Source of the DNA: Meghimatium bilineatum
Lineage: Eukaryota; Mollusca; Gastropoda; Stylommatophora; Philomycidae
Reading direction: 5' to 3'
Length of the DNA stretch: 64,000 nucleotides
Assembly (NCBI GenBank): GCA_034231615.1
Contig: CM067318.1
Location: 31,327,723 to 31,391,722, forward strand
The notes under the pieces are model-generated. The model was not told the DNA's origin. It saw only the letters and a program-made list of their open reading frames with translations, and did not search any database. Each line of letters starts with the position of its first letter. Within the stretch, counting starts at the first letter, position 1. The translations under genes were made by a program, and so were the position numbers. This document shows, piece after piece, positions 22,113 to 33,719 of the stretch.

Positions 22113-22574
22113 AGTGAAACAATCTAAATTTGCATGCTTTGAATAATTATACTGGCCGACATAATTCCCCGTAAAAACAATCTTACCGAGAAAATTTTAA
22201 GTTGGACGAATTAGAATGGACACAGAAAATCGTGTACAGACAACATCAAAGACAGGATTGGTCAAGATTTTCCAACACCCATCAACATCATTGAACATAG
22301 AAATCGCTGGTTGACTCTACATTGTTGATTCGTCCAATGTAGTGTCCTTACCACTCTGACTGGTTATAGGTTTAGAATTGGATGGGGAGATAACTTTAAA
22401 GCCTAGAATATCTAGATTACCAGATCTGCAACCTCCACTAAAATCTTTTGATGGTTGAAAGTTCTTATATAACGAAAATGGACTACCGTCCACGGTTGAA
22501 AGGCATCACGTTAACAATTACAGGGTTGCCATATTGTCAAGTTTTATATATTTGAAATGTCATGACAACCGAAG

Positions 22575-22715
22575 TTGGATTTATAGTGTCATTGGAGCAA
22601 CTAAAATTGCAACACAACACATTTCCATTCTCTGGAATATATCCTGTTGAAAATAGTAGGACTATTTTCCTGCTACAAGAGAGATTCAGTGGGAGTTTGA
22701 AAATGACAATAACAA
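22575..22715 (+). mobile_element. SINE-B fragment
   Basis: AACACAACACATTTCCATTC, GGACTATTTTCCTGCTACAA and GAGAGATTCAGTGGGAG match SINE-B. The 5' part is decayed. Confidence 0.7.
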
Positions 22716-24329
22716 CCAAACGTCTCGCCATCAAATTAGTTCTTTCTATTTTTCAAGTTTGGTCAGTTGGATAATGTATTAATTAATTTTACATACTAGT
22801 ATTGCCTTTATTAAATTGATGAACTTTAGAAATCTGGTCACATGAACAAGTAATGTTGCTGGTAGAAATGTTTCTCTTGTAACCGCTAGCAAAACGCAAC
22901 CAGGAAGCATATTGTTACTTAATCTTCTAAACGAGGTTCTTAATTAGATATTTTAGTTAAACTTCACTGAATTTAAGCTTCGTTTAGTATGTTTGTTAAA
23001 AAATTTCGTATATAGTTTTGGAGTTTAGTCTTTGTACTTAAAATGTGTTGTTTGTAAGCATTTCCGACTTTCTGGCTACCCTGATTACAACTTCTTAACG
23101 GCAAACATACTACAACCCTCATCATTGCTTTTCTGAAAACATGGGAACAAAAACTACTACATTAAAAACACATTCTTTGTATTATAGTTCAAACAGAGGG
23201 ATGTATAAACTCAGAATATACTTACCAGAAAAAGGTGTCTCAGTGGAGTCTACTTTCAATAGCTCTTCATATGTTCCTCCAATAATTGTTCCTTCTAGTT
23301 ATGGAAAACGAAATGTAAGACCACTTTTTAAATGACACATTTGCTTGCTACTTTAAATACTGTTGTATTTCTAGTCTTGCTGCAGTCGTACAGTTTCTAC
23401 AAAGTTTGCTGCTTCTTCGTGGGAAGAAATGTTTATTTGTCAATCATCAGATAATCGGGCAACTTTCATCAGTTATCACCCATGTCTCGGATCAGGCACT
23501 GAGCTTTACGCCCACTCGTTCTGTGAAATTGGGTGTCGGGAAAAGCTTTGCAAATCTTTATAAAATTAACACCGGTATATCTCGAGTCGGTTCTCTTGTC
23601 GCATCTTAAGAAATCGGTGTCCAACCAGGACATTTATTCAAACTCGCTTTGTTGTTTGTGTTGGTGGTGTGGTTATAGCACCGAGTAATGCAACCAGGAC
23701 TAAAATATCCATCAATGGCTACTGTCCACGCCCCCTCAATATGTCAAGTTACAACGATATATCTTAATTAAATACAATTTTGTGAATATCTGAAAGTCCG
23801 AGAGAAGTTTTTTCCAAGTTTTGCAAGGCTAGCACTTGGGGTACTAGAAAGAGTTCCATGGAAACGCAATTCTATAATACAATAACTACCAAACATATTA
23901 ACTATTCTTTATAGTTCCTCTCCTCTTCTAAAAAAAAACCTGCACTATCCTTCCTAACAGTGACACCAAGTCAACATATTTTTACAGCTGCAGTAGAGTA
24001 TGGCTTCCTATTTCAATAGATTGTGGTTCGAATTATATTTGTGGACAGCAGCAAAAATAATCAGGGCTGCTCCGTTTACTGGCTTCAATGATATATTAAT
24101 TCCACGAGATATTAATAATAATAATATTAAAAAAACAAATTCATTTATGTAAGACAAGAGCAAGATTTCTCCCGGGGGGGGGGGGGGGGTTCATAGTGCG
24201 TAGATTCAGTGTCAGTTGTTTCTGAAACTTTCTAGATCACAATGATGTTCTCTGTCGACTCAACCACACTCGACCTACTAGCGATATAGCTACACACCTT
24301 TCAGTGAAAGTTGTAAAATACTGAACGTA
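22716..24329. other. No gene recognised
   Basis: AT-rich sequence with short frames (for example 23141-23335 and 23406-23609) without recognisable motifs. A G-run lies at 24174-24189. Nothing here can be supported as an exon. Confidence 0.45.
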
Positions 24330-24490
24330 TTAGTTATCATCACCGAAGTCGGGTGTATTGGACATTTGGTATAAATAAGACGGTGATATATCATATTTTA
24401 CGTTCTCTTGACTACATCCCGTTGAAAATTTATTAATATTGTCCTGCTATAAGAGAGAGCATGTGTTGTTTGAGAACACATACAAAATAC
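24330..24490 (+). mobile_element. SINE-B copy, diverged
   Basis: CACCGAAGTCGGGTGTATTG, a TACGTTCTCTTGACTACATC block and ATTGTCCTGCTATAAGAGAG match SINE-B. Its end (TTTGAGAACACA) abuts the 37-bp satellite. Confidence 0.65.
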
Positions 24491-24499
24491 ACACTTATA

Positions 24500-25872
24500 C
24501 ACCCGTTTATGGGGCTATCGATAAATTACACTTAGACACCCGTTTATGGGGCTATCGATAAATTACACTTAGACACCCGTTTATGGGGCTATCGATAAAT
24601 TACACTTAGACGCCCGTTTATGGGGCTATCGATAAATTAAACTTAGACACCCGTTTATGGGGCTATCGATAAATTACACTTAGACACCCGTTTATGGGGC
24701 TATCGATAAATTACACTTAGACACCCGTTTATGGGGCTATCGATAAATTACACTTAGACACCCGTTTATGGGGCTATCGATAATTACACTTAGACACCCG
24801 TTTATGGGGCTATCGATAAATTACACTTAGACACCCGTTTATGGGGCTATCGATAAATTACACTTAGACACCCGTTTATGGGGCTATCGATAAATTACAC
24901 TTAGACACCCGTTTATGGGGCTATCGATAAATTACACTTAGACACCCGTTTATGGGGCTATCGATAAATTACACTTAGACACCCGTTTATGGGGCTATCG
25001 ATAAATTACACTTAGACACCCGTTTATGGGGCTATCGATAAATTACACTTAGACACCCGTTTATGGGGCTATCGATAAATTACACTTAGACACCCGTTTA
25101 TGGGGCTATCGATAAATTACACTTAGACACCCGTTTATGGGGCTATCGATAAATTACACTTAGACACCCGTTTATGGGGCTATCGATAAATTACACTTAG
25201 ACACCCGTTTATGGGGCTATCGATAAATTACACTTAGACACCCGTTTATGGGGCTATCGATAAATTACACTTAGACACCCGTTTATGGGGCTATCGATAA
25301 ATTACACTTAGACACCCGTTTATGGGGCTATCGATAAATTACACTTAGACACCCGTTTATGGGGCTATCGATAAATTACACTTAGACACCCGTTTATGGG
25401 GCTATCGATAAATTACACTAAGACACCCGTTTATGGGGCTATCGATAAATTACACTTAGACACCCGTTTATGGGGCTATCGATAAATTACACTCAGACAC
25501 CCGTTTATGGGGCTATCGATAAATTACACTTAGACACCCGTTTATGGGGGCTATCGATAAATTACACTTAGACACCCGTTTATGGGGCTATCGATAAATT
25601 ACACTTAGACACCCGTTTATGGGGCTATCGATAAATTACACTTTAGACACCCGTTTATGGGGCTATCGATAAATTACACTTAGACACCCGTTTATGGGGC
25701 TATCGATAAATTACACTTAGACACCCGTTTATGGGGCTATCGATAAATTACACTTAGACACCCGTTTATGGGGCTATCGATAAATTACACTTAGACACCC
25801 GTTTATGGGGCTATCGATAAATTACACTTAGACACCCGTTTATGGGGCTATCGATAAATTACACTTAGACAC
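24500..25872. repeat. 37-bp satellite, about 37 units
   Basis: Units of 37 bp: CACCCGTTTATGGGGCTATC then GATAAATTACACTTAGA. The array is extremely uniform; only scattered single-base changes or indels occur, such as a missing A near 24783, an extra G near 25550 and an extra T near 25643. Such uniformity implies recent expansion or ongoing homogenisation. Each unit contains the palindrome ATCGAT. Confidence 0.95.
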
Positions 25873-26056
25873 CCTTCTAAGGGTTGTCAGTAAATTAGTT
25901 ACACTTAAATATCATATTAAGGGACTATCAATAAATTAATTAAACTTAAATATCTTCTAAGGGGCTATCAATAAATTAATTATACTTAAATATCTTATTA
26001 AGGGACTGTCAATACATTAATTATACTTAAATATATTCCAAGGGGCTATCAATAAA
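25873..26056. repeat. Diverged flank of the 37-bp satellite
   Basis: Four to five longer units (about 43-47 bp) keep TTCTAAGGGGCTATCAATAA and ACTTAAATAT but add AATTAATTA blocks. They look like older, unhomogenised relatives of the 37-bp unit. Confidence 0.8.
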
Positions 26057-26189
26057 TAGCGCTGACAATTTATGGGTGGGAGGAGGGGTTTATGTTTAAC
26101 AATTGTTAACAAGGGGGAAGGAATAGATTTGACAAAAGTTGAAGTCAATAATACAGATTTTTACAGCTAAATTATATAAAATAAAATTA
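26057..26189. other. Possible dispersed repeat scrap
   Basis: ACAATTGTTAACAAGGGGGA and GACAAAAGTTGAAGTCAATA resemble the segments near 11500 and 13280. Confidence 0.35.
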
Positions 26190-26960
26190 GTACTTCTGGT
26201 AGTTCTTCTTTAGAGTCTCTGTTAAGTTTTTTGGATCGGTGAATAAAACTGCTCCTCTTCAACCTTCCACTGGATAGGTCACCGAATCTGGTCTTCATTG
26301 GGTATGCGGGCACGATTTTGTACTTTTTTTGCATGGATCATGGTCCTAGTGTCTCGCCTGTATGGTAAAAGGTGGTAATGCCTATAATTTTTTTCCATTT
26401 CAGTTATGAGATATGTCTTCATGGCATCTGTGACAAGGCGAAGTGCTTGATTTTGTACCTTGTCCAGGACTTGTAAATGGGAATTGGTTTGCTGGAGTCC
26501 ATGCTGTGATCCGTACTCTAGTAGTGGTCTAATTGCACCGTTATATATTTTCTATATGGTTGCCTAAAGAATGTTCATGCCAATTTCCCCAGAAAGGTAA
26601 ATTTCTTTCTTGCCTTTGTTTCTATTTTCTCAATGTGAGGCGTCCATGTCAGTCTCTAATCTAGTGTAGTGCCCAAGTACACCTGCATCTCTTCTGTTTG
26701 GATACGTACATTTCCCAGTTTTATCTCTCCTGCTTTGTCCTTACTTGAGAGCGTGAATGTCGATGACTTTCAGCATTGATCTTTGCCATCTATTTCTCTG
26801 CTCATGCTGCTATGTTCTCTGCTGCCAATTGTATTTTCTTGTTGGCGATCTTTATATGTTCTTCTATACACTACACCACTTAATCATCAGCATACATAAC
26901 AGCTCTAACACCTTATGGCATTTTAATTTTCATAAGAATGGATCTTAGCTGAAGCATAAA
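26190..26960 (-). pseudogene. LINE-A reverse transcriptase relic with YADD
   Basis: On the minus strand broken frames read GVRAVMYADD (active site, about 26883-26905, followed by a stop), then KAGEIKLGNVRIQTEEMQVY, RLTWTPHIEKIETKA, and a final block GRLKRSSFIHRSKKLNR. That last block also precedes the RNase H of LINE-A copies at 29309-30380 and 50945-51985, which ties this RT segment to the same family. Stops and frameshifts show it is dead. Confidence 0.8.
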
Positions 26961-27149
26961 TTCTACTATGTTAGTTTTCTGCTGTTGTTTCACTACATCA
27001 AAATGACAATAAGCCCCTTTACATTCGGTGATACATTAAAAATAACGTTATCTTTAACGTTTCTTATGGGGTTCAAAAAGGGATGGATATACGTTAATCT
27101 TGTACAATCCAAGGGTTAACAGATAATCAAGATAATAAAAGTACTTCTT

Positions 27150-28330
27150 ATTTTGCACCCTGAAAACATTGTTTTGAAACTCGTGCAAAGCAATTTGGCT
27201 AACATTTTATGGATATTGTCGTGGCAGTACATACTGAGGTGGAATGAGAACTGCTTGCATCAGACAAACAATATCTCTGAATTGAGCATCGGGACCCACA
27301 GTCAAAACACTGTCGCAGAACTGTGAAATACAATACCTGGTTCGGAGTGCCTGGTTGTCGTGTTCGAAAAATCACTAAGGCAAGAATAGTAAGAATGTCT
27401 CAGGAAAAGTGTGATTTGTCAGTTGTGAACATGCGAAGGCAGAACGATATTATAGGGCCGAAGAGCAATGTCCAAGAATAAATGAGAATACCGTAACTGA
27501 ATTCAATTAATGAATGTTTATGCTTGAGAACAGGCTTTCAGCTTTCTTCTGGCAGCAAATTGTATAACATGGTACAAGCAGGATACCATACTGTCTCGGC
27601 ACGAAGAAAATGTGAACAGAGGTTGGACGAGGTTTTCACGATGTCAGTGAATGAAACCTCGGCTAAGATGGCGTACAAACCCTAGCTCATCTTTACTTTT
27701 ACTCATCTCTACAGCAATTACCTGTAGTGGAAGAAGCTCACGGTCGAGATAAAGGCCAGTATCCGAGGACACAGGTGGCAATGTCGTTTAATTAAATGAG
27801 ACTAGTATACTAGCAGCTGAACAACTCATGCGAGATAGGCTTAGTCGACCCAATTCTAAATACAGGCTCACCGTCTTCTCGGAAACTGCCTCACAGGAAT
27901 ACGTTTTAGCCTGCATATAAAACTGTTCACTTTAAGAATGAAGTGGGGCAAAACACATCCACATATTACTCCGCGACAACTGGTGATTTTTAAACAGCTG
28001 TTTACATGTAAAAACTATATTTTTAAAAACATTTAGCATCATTTAAAAACAATAATTTAAAAAAAACATTTAGCATCAATTAAAAACAATATTTTTAAAA
28101 ACATTTAGCATCAATTAAAAACAATATTTAAACCCAAAAAAACATTTTAAAAAGGAAATTTAAGAACAATATTATTGAGTACTTAGCTATTGATTAATGC
28201 GTTCTGCGTCCAACAAGCAATCAGAAGCACTGACCCACTTCATTCTTAGAGTGAACAGAGTAGTCCAAGTAAACAATTAGTGATAAACAGTCATGGTGTA
28301 GAGCAGATACACTGTATACAGATGCATGTT
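27150..28330. mobile_element. Dispersed repeat X, copy 1
   Basis: Matches 54400-55175 in the same orientation in several blocks: AAACAATATCTCTGAAT, CAAAACACTG, GTCAGTGAATGAAACCTCGG, TTAGTCGACCCAA, TCGGAAACTGCC and GATAAACAGTCATGGTGTAG. A MITE at 27923-28258 interrupts this copy but not the other. No coding sense is recognised. Confidence 0.7.
27923..28258. mobile_element. MITE with 25-bp terminal inverted repeats
   Basis: The ends begin CTGTTCACTTTAAGAATGAA at 27923-27947 and mirror at 28234-28258 with one mismatch in 25. The interior is AT-rich with three copies of an ACATTTAGCATCAATTAAAA motif. The second copy of repeat X lacks it, so it is a true insertion. I cannot define the target-site duplication, so the superfamily is open. 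Confidence 0.8.
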
Positions 28331-28449
28331 CACGGGCTTCGTAGATGATTTGTTATTCCTGCATGGTGATGTCTGATGAATATGTATTATAAATGCGAGT
28401 ATCCTGAATTTTATTGTTTATGAACGTTCAATGCAGATGATATTTTGTA

Positions 28450-28932
28450 CCCTACTTGTCTGGAAAACTAACAGACTTACAAAAACTACTTAATAAACTG
28501 TTTTACCAGTATAGGGTAGCCATGCAGTGGATACCCTATCACTGTGGAATAACAGGAAATGAAAAAAGCAGACCAACTGGCTAAGGAAAGTGGAAGACCA
28601 ACCAGACGTACCAATCACCTACCATCAGAGAAATAGATGATCAAGTCAATAAGAAAGCCATAAACACTAACACGAGATGACTATCACATTACGAACAGAT
28701 CAGAACAAGTTGTAATTCTACGCCTCAGAACGGTGTTCTGAGATGTTCTGAGTGTTATGAGAATAGTGTTCTGAGTATGAATCGCTGAGGCAGACATATT
28801 GACCAGAGGAAACAATATGTATGAAATATACTGTATGGACTATACTGTATGAACTACAAAAGATTGAATTTTATTCCGGAGATAGAATTACAGATATAGG
28901 CATACTTTAAGTGAACGACAGAAGAAGAAGTA
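28450..28932 (+). pseudogene. LINE-A copy: RNase H relic and 3' end
   Basis: Reads LTDLQKLLNKLFYQYRVAMQ then WIPYHCGITGNE with a frameshift just before the last catalytic Asp. An internal deletion joins the LRTG region to the 3' UTR. It ends AAGTGAACGACAGAAGAAGAAG at 28911-28932. It is the same family as the antisense copy that starts at 29309. Confidence 0.8.
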
Positions 28933-29308
28933 CCCTACATAGAGCTGTCTATTTATGTTAGATGCAGACGATGTGTTCTACCCTGCATGGAGCTCCATAT
29001 ATAATATCATGCATGGCAGATATTGTATTGAACTCAACATTAGAATGAATTAAAGACGCATGTAATTTTTGATAAAGCAAAAACACGCTGAATGAGTTGA
29101 ATCCTTAAAGTATTATAACACCTTTCACTAGTTTTGCCTTCAAGCAAATAAAATTATCTGATTAACCGTCTAACGTATTAATGCTATTTTTTGCATATGA
29201 TGTTATATTTGGTTAGAGCAACTAAATATATACTTTATTTTTGTGCATTACGTCTAGTTTTTATAAACGAATGAAATCTTTGAATTTTTTGCCGACATAA
29301 TTTTTTTC

Positions 29309-30380
29309 TTCTTCTTCTTCTTTCGTTCACTTGAAACATGTTATCTGTAATTCTGTCTCCTGAATAAAACTCACTGTCTTTTGCAATTCATACAGTGGCA
29401 CATAGAGCTTTGATTTCAGTGTTGTTTCCTCTGGGCAATAATGTCTGCCTCAGCGTTTCCTACTCAGAACACTCTTGAAGTATATATTGGCACACTGTGC
29501 TGCCTGTCCACATGTACACATGGCAGTGTTGCTAATATACAACTTTGTGTATATGTGACCACGGAGTCGGTTGTGTCCCGTTCTGAGGCGTAGAATTACA
29601 ACTTGTTCTGATCTGTTCATAATCTGTTCATCTTGTGTTGGTGTTTGTGGCTTTCTTATTGACTTGATCATCTGCTTTTTCTGATGGTAGGTGATTGGTA
29701 CATCTGGTTGGTCTTCGGCAGCACCTTCCTTAGCCAGTTGGTCTGCTTCTTCATGTCCTGGTATTCCACAGTGAGAGGGTATCCACTGCATGGTTACCCT
29801 ATATTGGTAAGACAGTTGATTAAGTAGGTTTTGTAAGTCTGTTACTTTTCCAGACTGCAGAGCTAGAAGCACTGACTTTTCGTCTGTCAAGAATACCGCG
29901 AGCTGTGGGTCAGGGTTGTTGAGTAGGTTTTCAGTTGCCACCCTAATTGCCTGGATTTCTGCATTATAATTATTGCAGAATTTCCCTGTCGGTGTTCTGA
30001 TTGTATCTCGAGGCTTGTGTGGATATTCTATATATACACCTGCACTTCCGTTCCTCACTGCATTCTGTGCTGACCAATCTGTGTATACTCTGAGCCACTA
30101 TATCTTGTGGATATTCCTTGTCCTGGAAACTGAGGGTGACTGTCCTTCGCTGCACACTGTTCTGTTCATCCCCGCTTAGTACTCCTTTCACATGGGTCTG
30201 AATGTCTATTCGTATTCCATACTTTTCACTCCAATGGATTTGTTCTGGTACAGACAAGGGGATGTCAACTTCAGGTAATTATGTAAATTGTCTACTGGGT
30301 CGTTTAGCTTGGCGGATAAAGCTATTTCTTTTTAGTCGCCACATTGCTAGAAAGGAATTTATACGAATGGCCATTGTGAA
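29309..30380 (-). pseudogene. LINE-A copy: linker, RNase H and tail
   Basis: The antisense frame 29450-30058 covers most of an RNase H domain and the C-terminal tail: NYNAEIQAIRVATENLL (catalytic Glu), AVFLTDEKSVLLALQSGK (second Asp), WIPSHCGIPGHEEADQLAKE (last Asp) and EQVVILRLRTGHNRLRGHIY. The first Asp motif (VYTDWSAQNAV, Gly replaced by Trp) lies across a frameshift near 30060-30110. The upstream frame to 30257 is the linker after RT. The copy ends, antisense, in GTGAACGAAAGAAGAAG. It is one of the better preserved LINE-A copies. Confidence 0.87.
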
Positions 30381-30389
30381 GTAAGAGCA

Positions 30390-31320
30390 AATGCAGGAGT
30401 GTCCAACAAGTTCCAAATTCAATTAGGAGTTCGCCAGGTGTGTGTCTTATCCTATCTACTTTTTATATAACATATATTGACCACATCTGTAAACTAACAA
30501 GTACCAACGAAGAAGACAAATAAAAGACAGATTGAACGAACTACTCTTTGCAGACGACCAAGTACTAATAGCGATATCAGAAGAACAATTGTAAGAACAA
30601 ATGAACATATTCCATACAACATGTCAAAAATTCAACATGAAGATTAATATGAAAAGACCGAAATAATGGCAATAGCAAAGAAAGAAATAAATGTCACTAT
30701 CTCCATCGATAATAAACGTCTTAAACAGGTAAATGAGTTCATTTACTAAGGAAGAAATATATCGAGTGAAGGGATAAACTAGATACAAAATAGATGCAAC
30801 AAAACATATCATATCATATGACAGATGACAATATGATTTTTAGAACAAAATTGTAAACATAGACTAAAGTTGCATTATACAAGACTATTACTATACCATA
30901 AAAGTACTACCAGTGCAAAACCTGGTCAATACAGCACAAGACAAAAGAAAAATAGTGACAGCAGAAAAGACAATTCTACGAAGAATACTCGGAGTGTCAT
31001 TAAGAGATAGAATTAGAAACGATAACACCAGATAGATAAACAAAACAATACCAGTATTGGAACACATAAAAAGACAACAGATAAAGTGGTTTTCACACGC
31101 TTCCAGACTATCAACAGATAGCATGTCACAGATGGACAAGACACATGGACATACCGGCTATAAAGCCAGAGTCAGATCATGTAAAAGATGGATCGCAGAA
31201 GTCAAAGAAGCCACATGAACAAGCTTATAAACAACACACAGGAAGGCCATCTCCAGATTTCTACCCCTGGCACCGCATGGCAAACAAGGGCCACAGCGTA
31301 TAGATAAATAGACTGCAAGT
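30390..31320 (+). pseudogene. LINE-D reverse transcriptase relic
   Basis: Broken frames include FQIQLGVRQVCVLSYLLF (QG-x-S/P motif), LLFADDQVLIAISEEQL (FADD active site), AKRILRRILGVSLRDRI-type text and QQIKWFSHASRLSTDSMSQM. It resembles 11590-13020 in plan. Many stops are present. Confidence 0.75.
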
Positions 31321-31555
31321 ATCTCTAAGAACACCTACATTACGTTTCTTAACTGGTAGTGATATTTTAATCATTCTTCTAAAAATCGATAGTATAAAAA
31401 ATAATTTTCAAAAGGGGTTCTTTGTGAGCAGAAATTCAACAAACTGAAAAATGTTCAAATGCACTTTTCATAAGTGACGTGAATGCAAAAATTGTATGCT
31501 CAATTACAACGACGAGGCGACCATGTGAGCATATTAATGTTTATATATCAATCAA

Positions 31556-32011
31556 TCAAGTGACATGGCGAATGGCGTAGGCGATCATGTTTCTCCACGA
31601 CTCTGTTTCTTGTGTTGTTAATAAGCTCGGTGGTGAACTTCTACCGTGCCACAATACTAGTCCATATAGCAACTTTTCTCTTTGTCGTCCCCTATCTCGT
31701 CTCCCCTTGATCTTTCCACTGGTTATTAAGTGTTCAAGATGTATTCTTCTCAGCACATGCGCTTGAAACCGTGACTGTCTGCCCCTAATGTTTGATATGA
31801 TTGATCTTTTTACGCCAGTATCAATGAGAACCTCTGCATTAGTTTTCTTAGTTGTCCATGGTATTTTCATCATTCTTCTAAAAAACCACATTTCTGTAGC
31901 CTCTAATCCGCTGTGAATTATTTTGTTTCCATGCTTGACATCCATAAAATAAGATTTGGTTCGATAAAACATCCCAGCATATGTTGATATATACAAGATT
32001 ATAATTCTCAA
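31556..32011 (-). pseudogene. LINE-H-type C-terminal frame
   Basis: An open antisense frame of 151 codons with LEATEMWFFRRMMKIPWTTK, KTNAEVLIDTGVKRSIISNI, and GKIKGRRDRGRQREK, the typical end of an RT-type LINE polyprotein. It stops at RHVT and is followed by TTGATTGATTGA, probably the element's tail repeat. The plan resembles 35575-36290. Confidence 0.78.
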
Positions 32012-32190
32012 AATGTAAAAAAAAGGTATAAAATTATCAGTACAAATTTATTTCAAAAGCATATAAATGTTGTCATTATTAATATTTGTGTAATACCATT
32101 ACTTCAAAGTCGGTGGTTTGGGGTGGGGGAAGGTGGGAGTAAAGAAAAAGGGCTTTTCTTTTTAGGGAAAGTTAGAATATTGTGTAAACA

Positions 32191-32448
32191 TTGTCTTCTG
32201 GCATTTATGAATGTCCCAAAATACCCGGTACAATGGATGGACTTGAATTTCTCAAAAACTTTACAGCTGACATTTATGAATGTCCCAAAATACCCGGTAC
32301 AATAGATGGACTTGAATTTCTCAGAAACTTTACAGCTGACACACTCATTTATGAAACGATTGTAAACATTTCTGAAACTCCTTACTTAGGGGCAGGTAAC
32401 TATGCTCTTTTCCTGAAAACTATGAAGAGTTTAGTTAAAAACATATAA
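32191..32448 (+). other. Unrecognised frame with in-frame 69-bp duplication
   Basis: Two adjacent 69-bp copies (about 32201-32269 and 32270-32338) translate in one frame to IYECPKIPGTMDGLEFLKNF and nearly the same again, followed by TADTLIYETIVNISETPYLG. Length 69 is 23 codons, so the frame survives. I do not recognise the product. It may be a chance frame or a relic of a repeat-containing exon. Confidence 0.3.
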
Positions 32449-32929
32449 ACATATATTGCTGTAATTATAAATGTGTATGAGTGTGTTGGTAGATGCGTAA
32501 AAGTGCACAGGTCCGTAGTGTACTATTTTCCGTTATTGGGAGGGGGGTGGAGTCGTGTATTACCTTAATAAATGGCATTCAGATGGTTTCGCGTGTCAGA
32601 GGATGTTTTTGATAAAAGATTTGATAACATGAAAAATCGCAAAGGGAGAAGTTTTTGATGCGATTTGCTTGGCTTTTGTCAAGTTCCAAGCACTAAAAGT
32701 CATGTTTATATTTGCTGGGGGGGGGGGGGGGTTAAACACCCCAGCCTTCTACTTATCTGCGGGTCTGAATGTGTGCTGTCTTTCTTTCGTGAAAATACAT
32801 ATAACAAACAATCGTTTAAAAAAAAATTAAATAGTACATGTATACAGAACAGTGATAAGTGCTTTAGGGGACTATCTATTGTCTATTGCCTTCCCCCAGG
32901 TAGTTTGTTATTCATTCTTGCCGTTCAGC

Positions 32930-33240
32930 GTAGGTGTGATTGGAGCTCGAGCTTACGTTCTAAAGCCAGATGTGTGGCCTCGGTTGTGCTGTGACCGTGT
33001 TTGTTCAGGATGTCCCTGACGTTTTCTATTCATCTTTTCCGTGGTCTTCCTCTGGTTGTGTACCCTGATATCATTTGGCTATATGCCTTTATGGGCAACT
33101 TGTCGTGATGTATTCTCATAATGTGGCCAAAATCACTTGATCTGCTGCAATAACCAGCAATAATGCAGATACATATTTGGTAAGGGAGGAGGGCCCCTAA
33201 AACAAAAACGTCATTCCACGTTTTCGTGGGTAGTTTCTCC
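32930..33240 (-). pseudogene. LINE C-terminal fragment
   Basis: The minus strand encodes RPRGRPRKRWIDNVRD-like text (GTQPEEDHGKDE in the shifted frame) and TAEATHLALERKLELQSHL, the usual GRPRKRW and ALER-R ending of endonuclease-type LINEs. It is badly frameshifted. Confidence 0.6.
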
Positions 33241-33322
33241 ATTTTAGACTGTCGTCTTCATGAAAGAAGTAAAGCAGAGACGTGACTCTCCCCAACCAAC
33301 ATGAAGGAAAAATATTATGATC

Positions 33323-33694
33323 GATGAGGCAATCTTGAGACAGACCATCAACTTTATAAAAGAGATCAATGTGGTTGTATGAGAGATGAGGCAATCTTGA
33401 GACAGACCATCAACTTTATAAAAGAGATCAATGTGGTTGTATGAGAGATGAGGCAATCTTGAGACAGACCATCAACTTTATAAGAGAGATCAATGTGGTT
33501 GTATGAGAGATGAGGTAATCTTGAGACAGACCATCAACTTTATAAAAGAGATCAATGTGGTTGTATGAGAGATGAGGCAATCTTGAGACAGACCATCAAC
33601 TTTATAAGAGAGATCAATGTGGTTGTATGAGAGATGAGGCAAGTTTGAGACAGACATCCACCTTTATAAGAAAGATCAGGGAAGTCGTCCTTCA
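33323..33694. repeat. 62-bp minisatellite, six units
   Basis: Unit starts at 33323, 33385, 33447, 33509, 33571 and 33633, each beginning GATGAGGCAATCTTGAGACA and containing CATCAACTTTATAARAGAGA. The last unit is diverged. A CAAGTACGCAAGAAGAAGAAG end follows, like the LINE-A and SINE-A tails. Confidence 0.92.
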
Positions 33695-33719
33695 CAAGTA
33701 CGCAAGAAGAAGAAGAATA

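Noticed and set aside
24500..25872. CRISPR array
   Set aside because: The 37-bp units are directly adjacent with no unique spacers, in a eukaryotic genome without cas genes.
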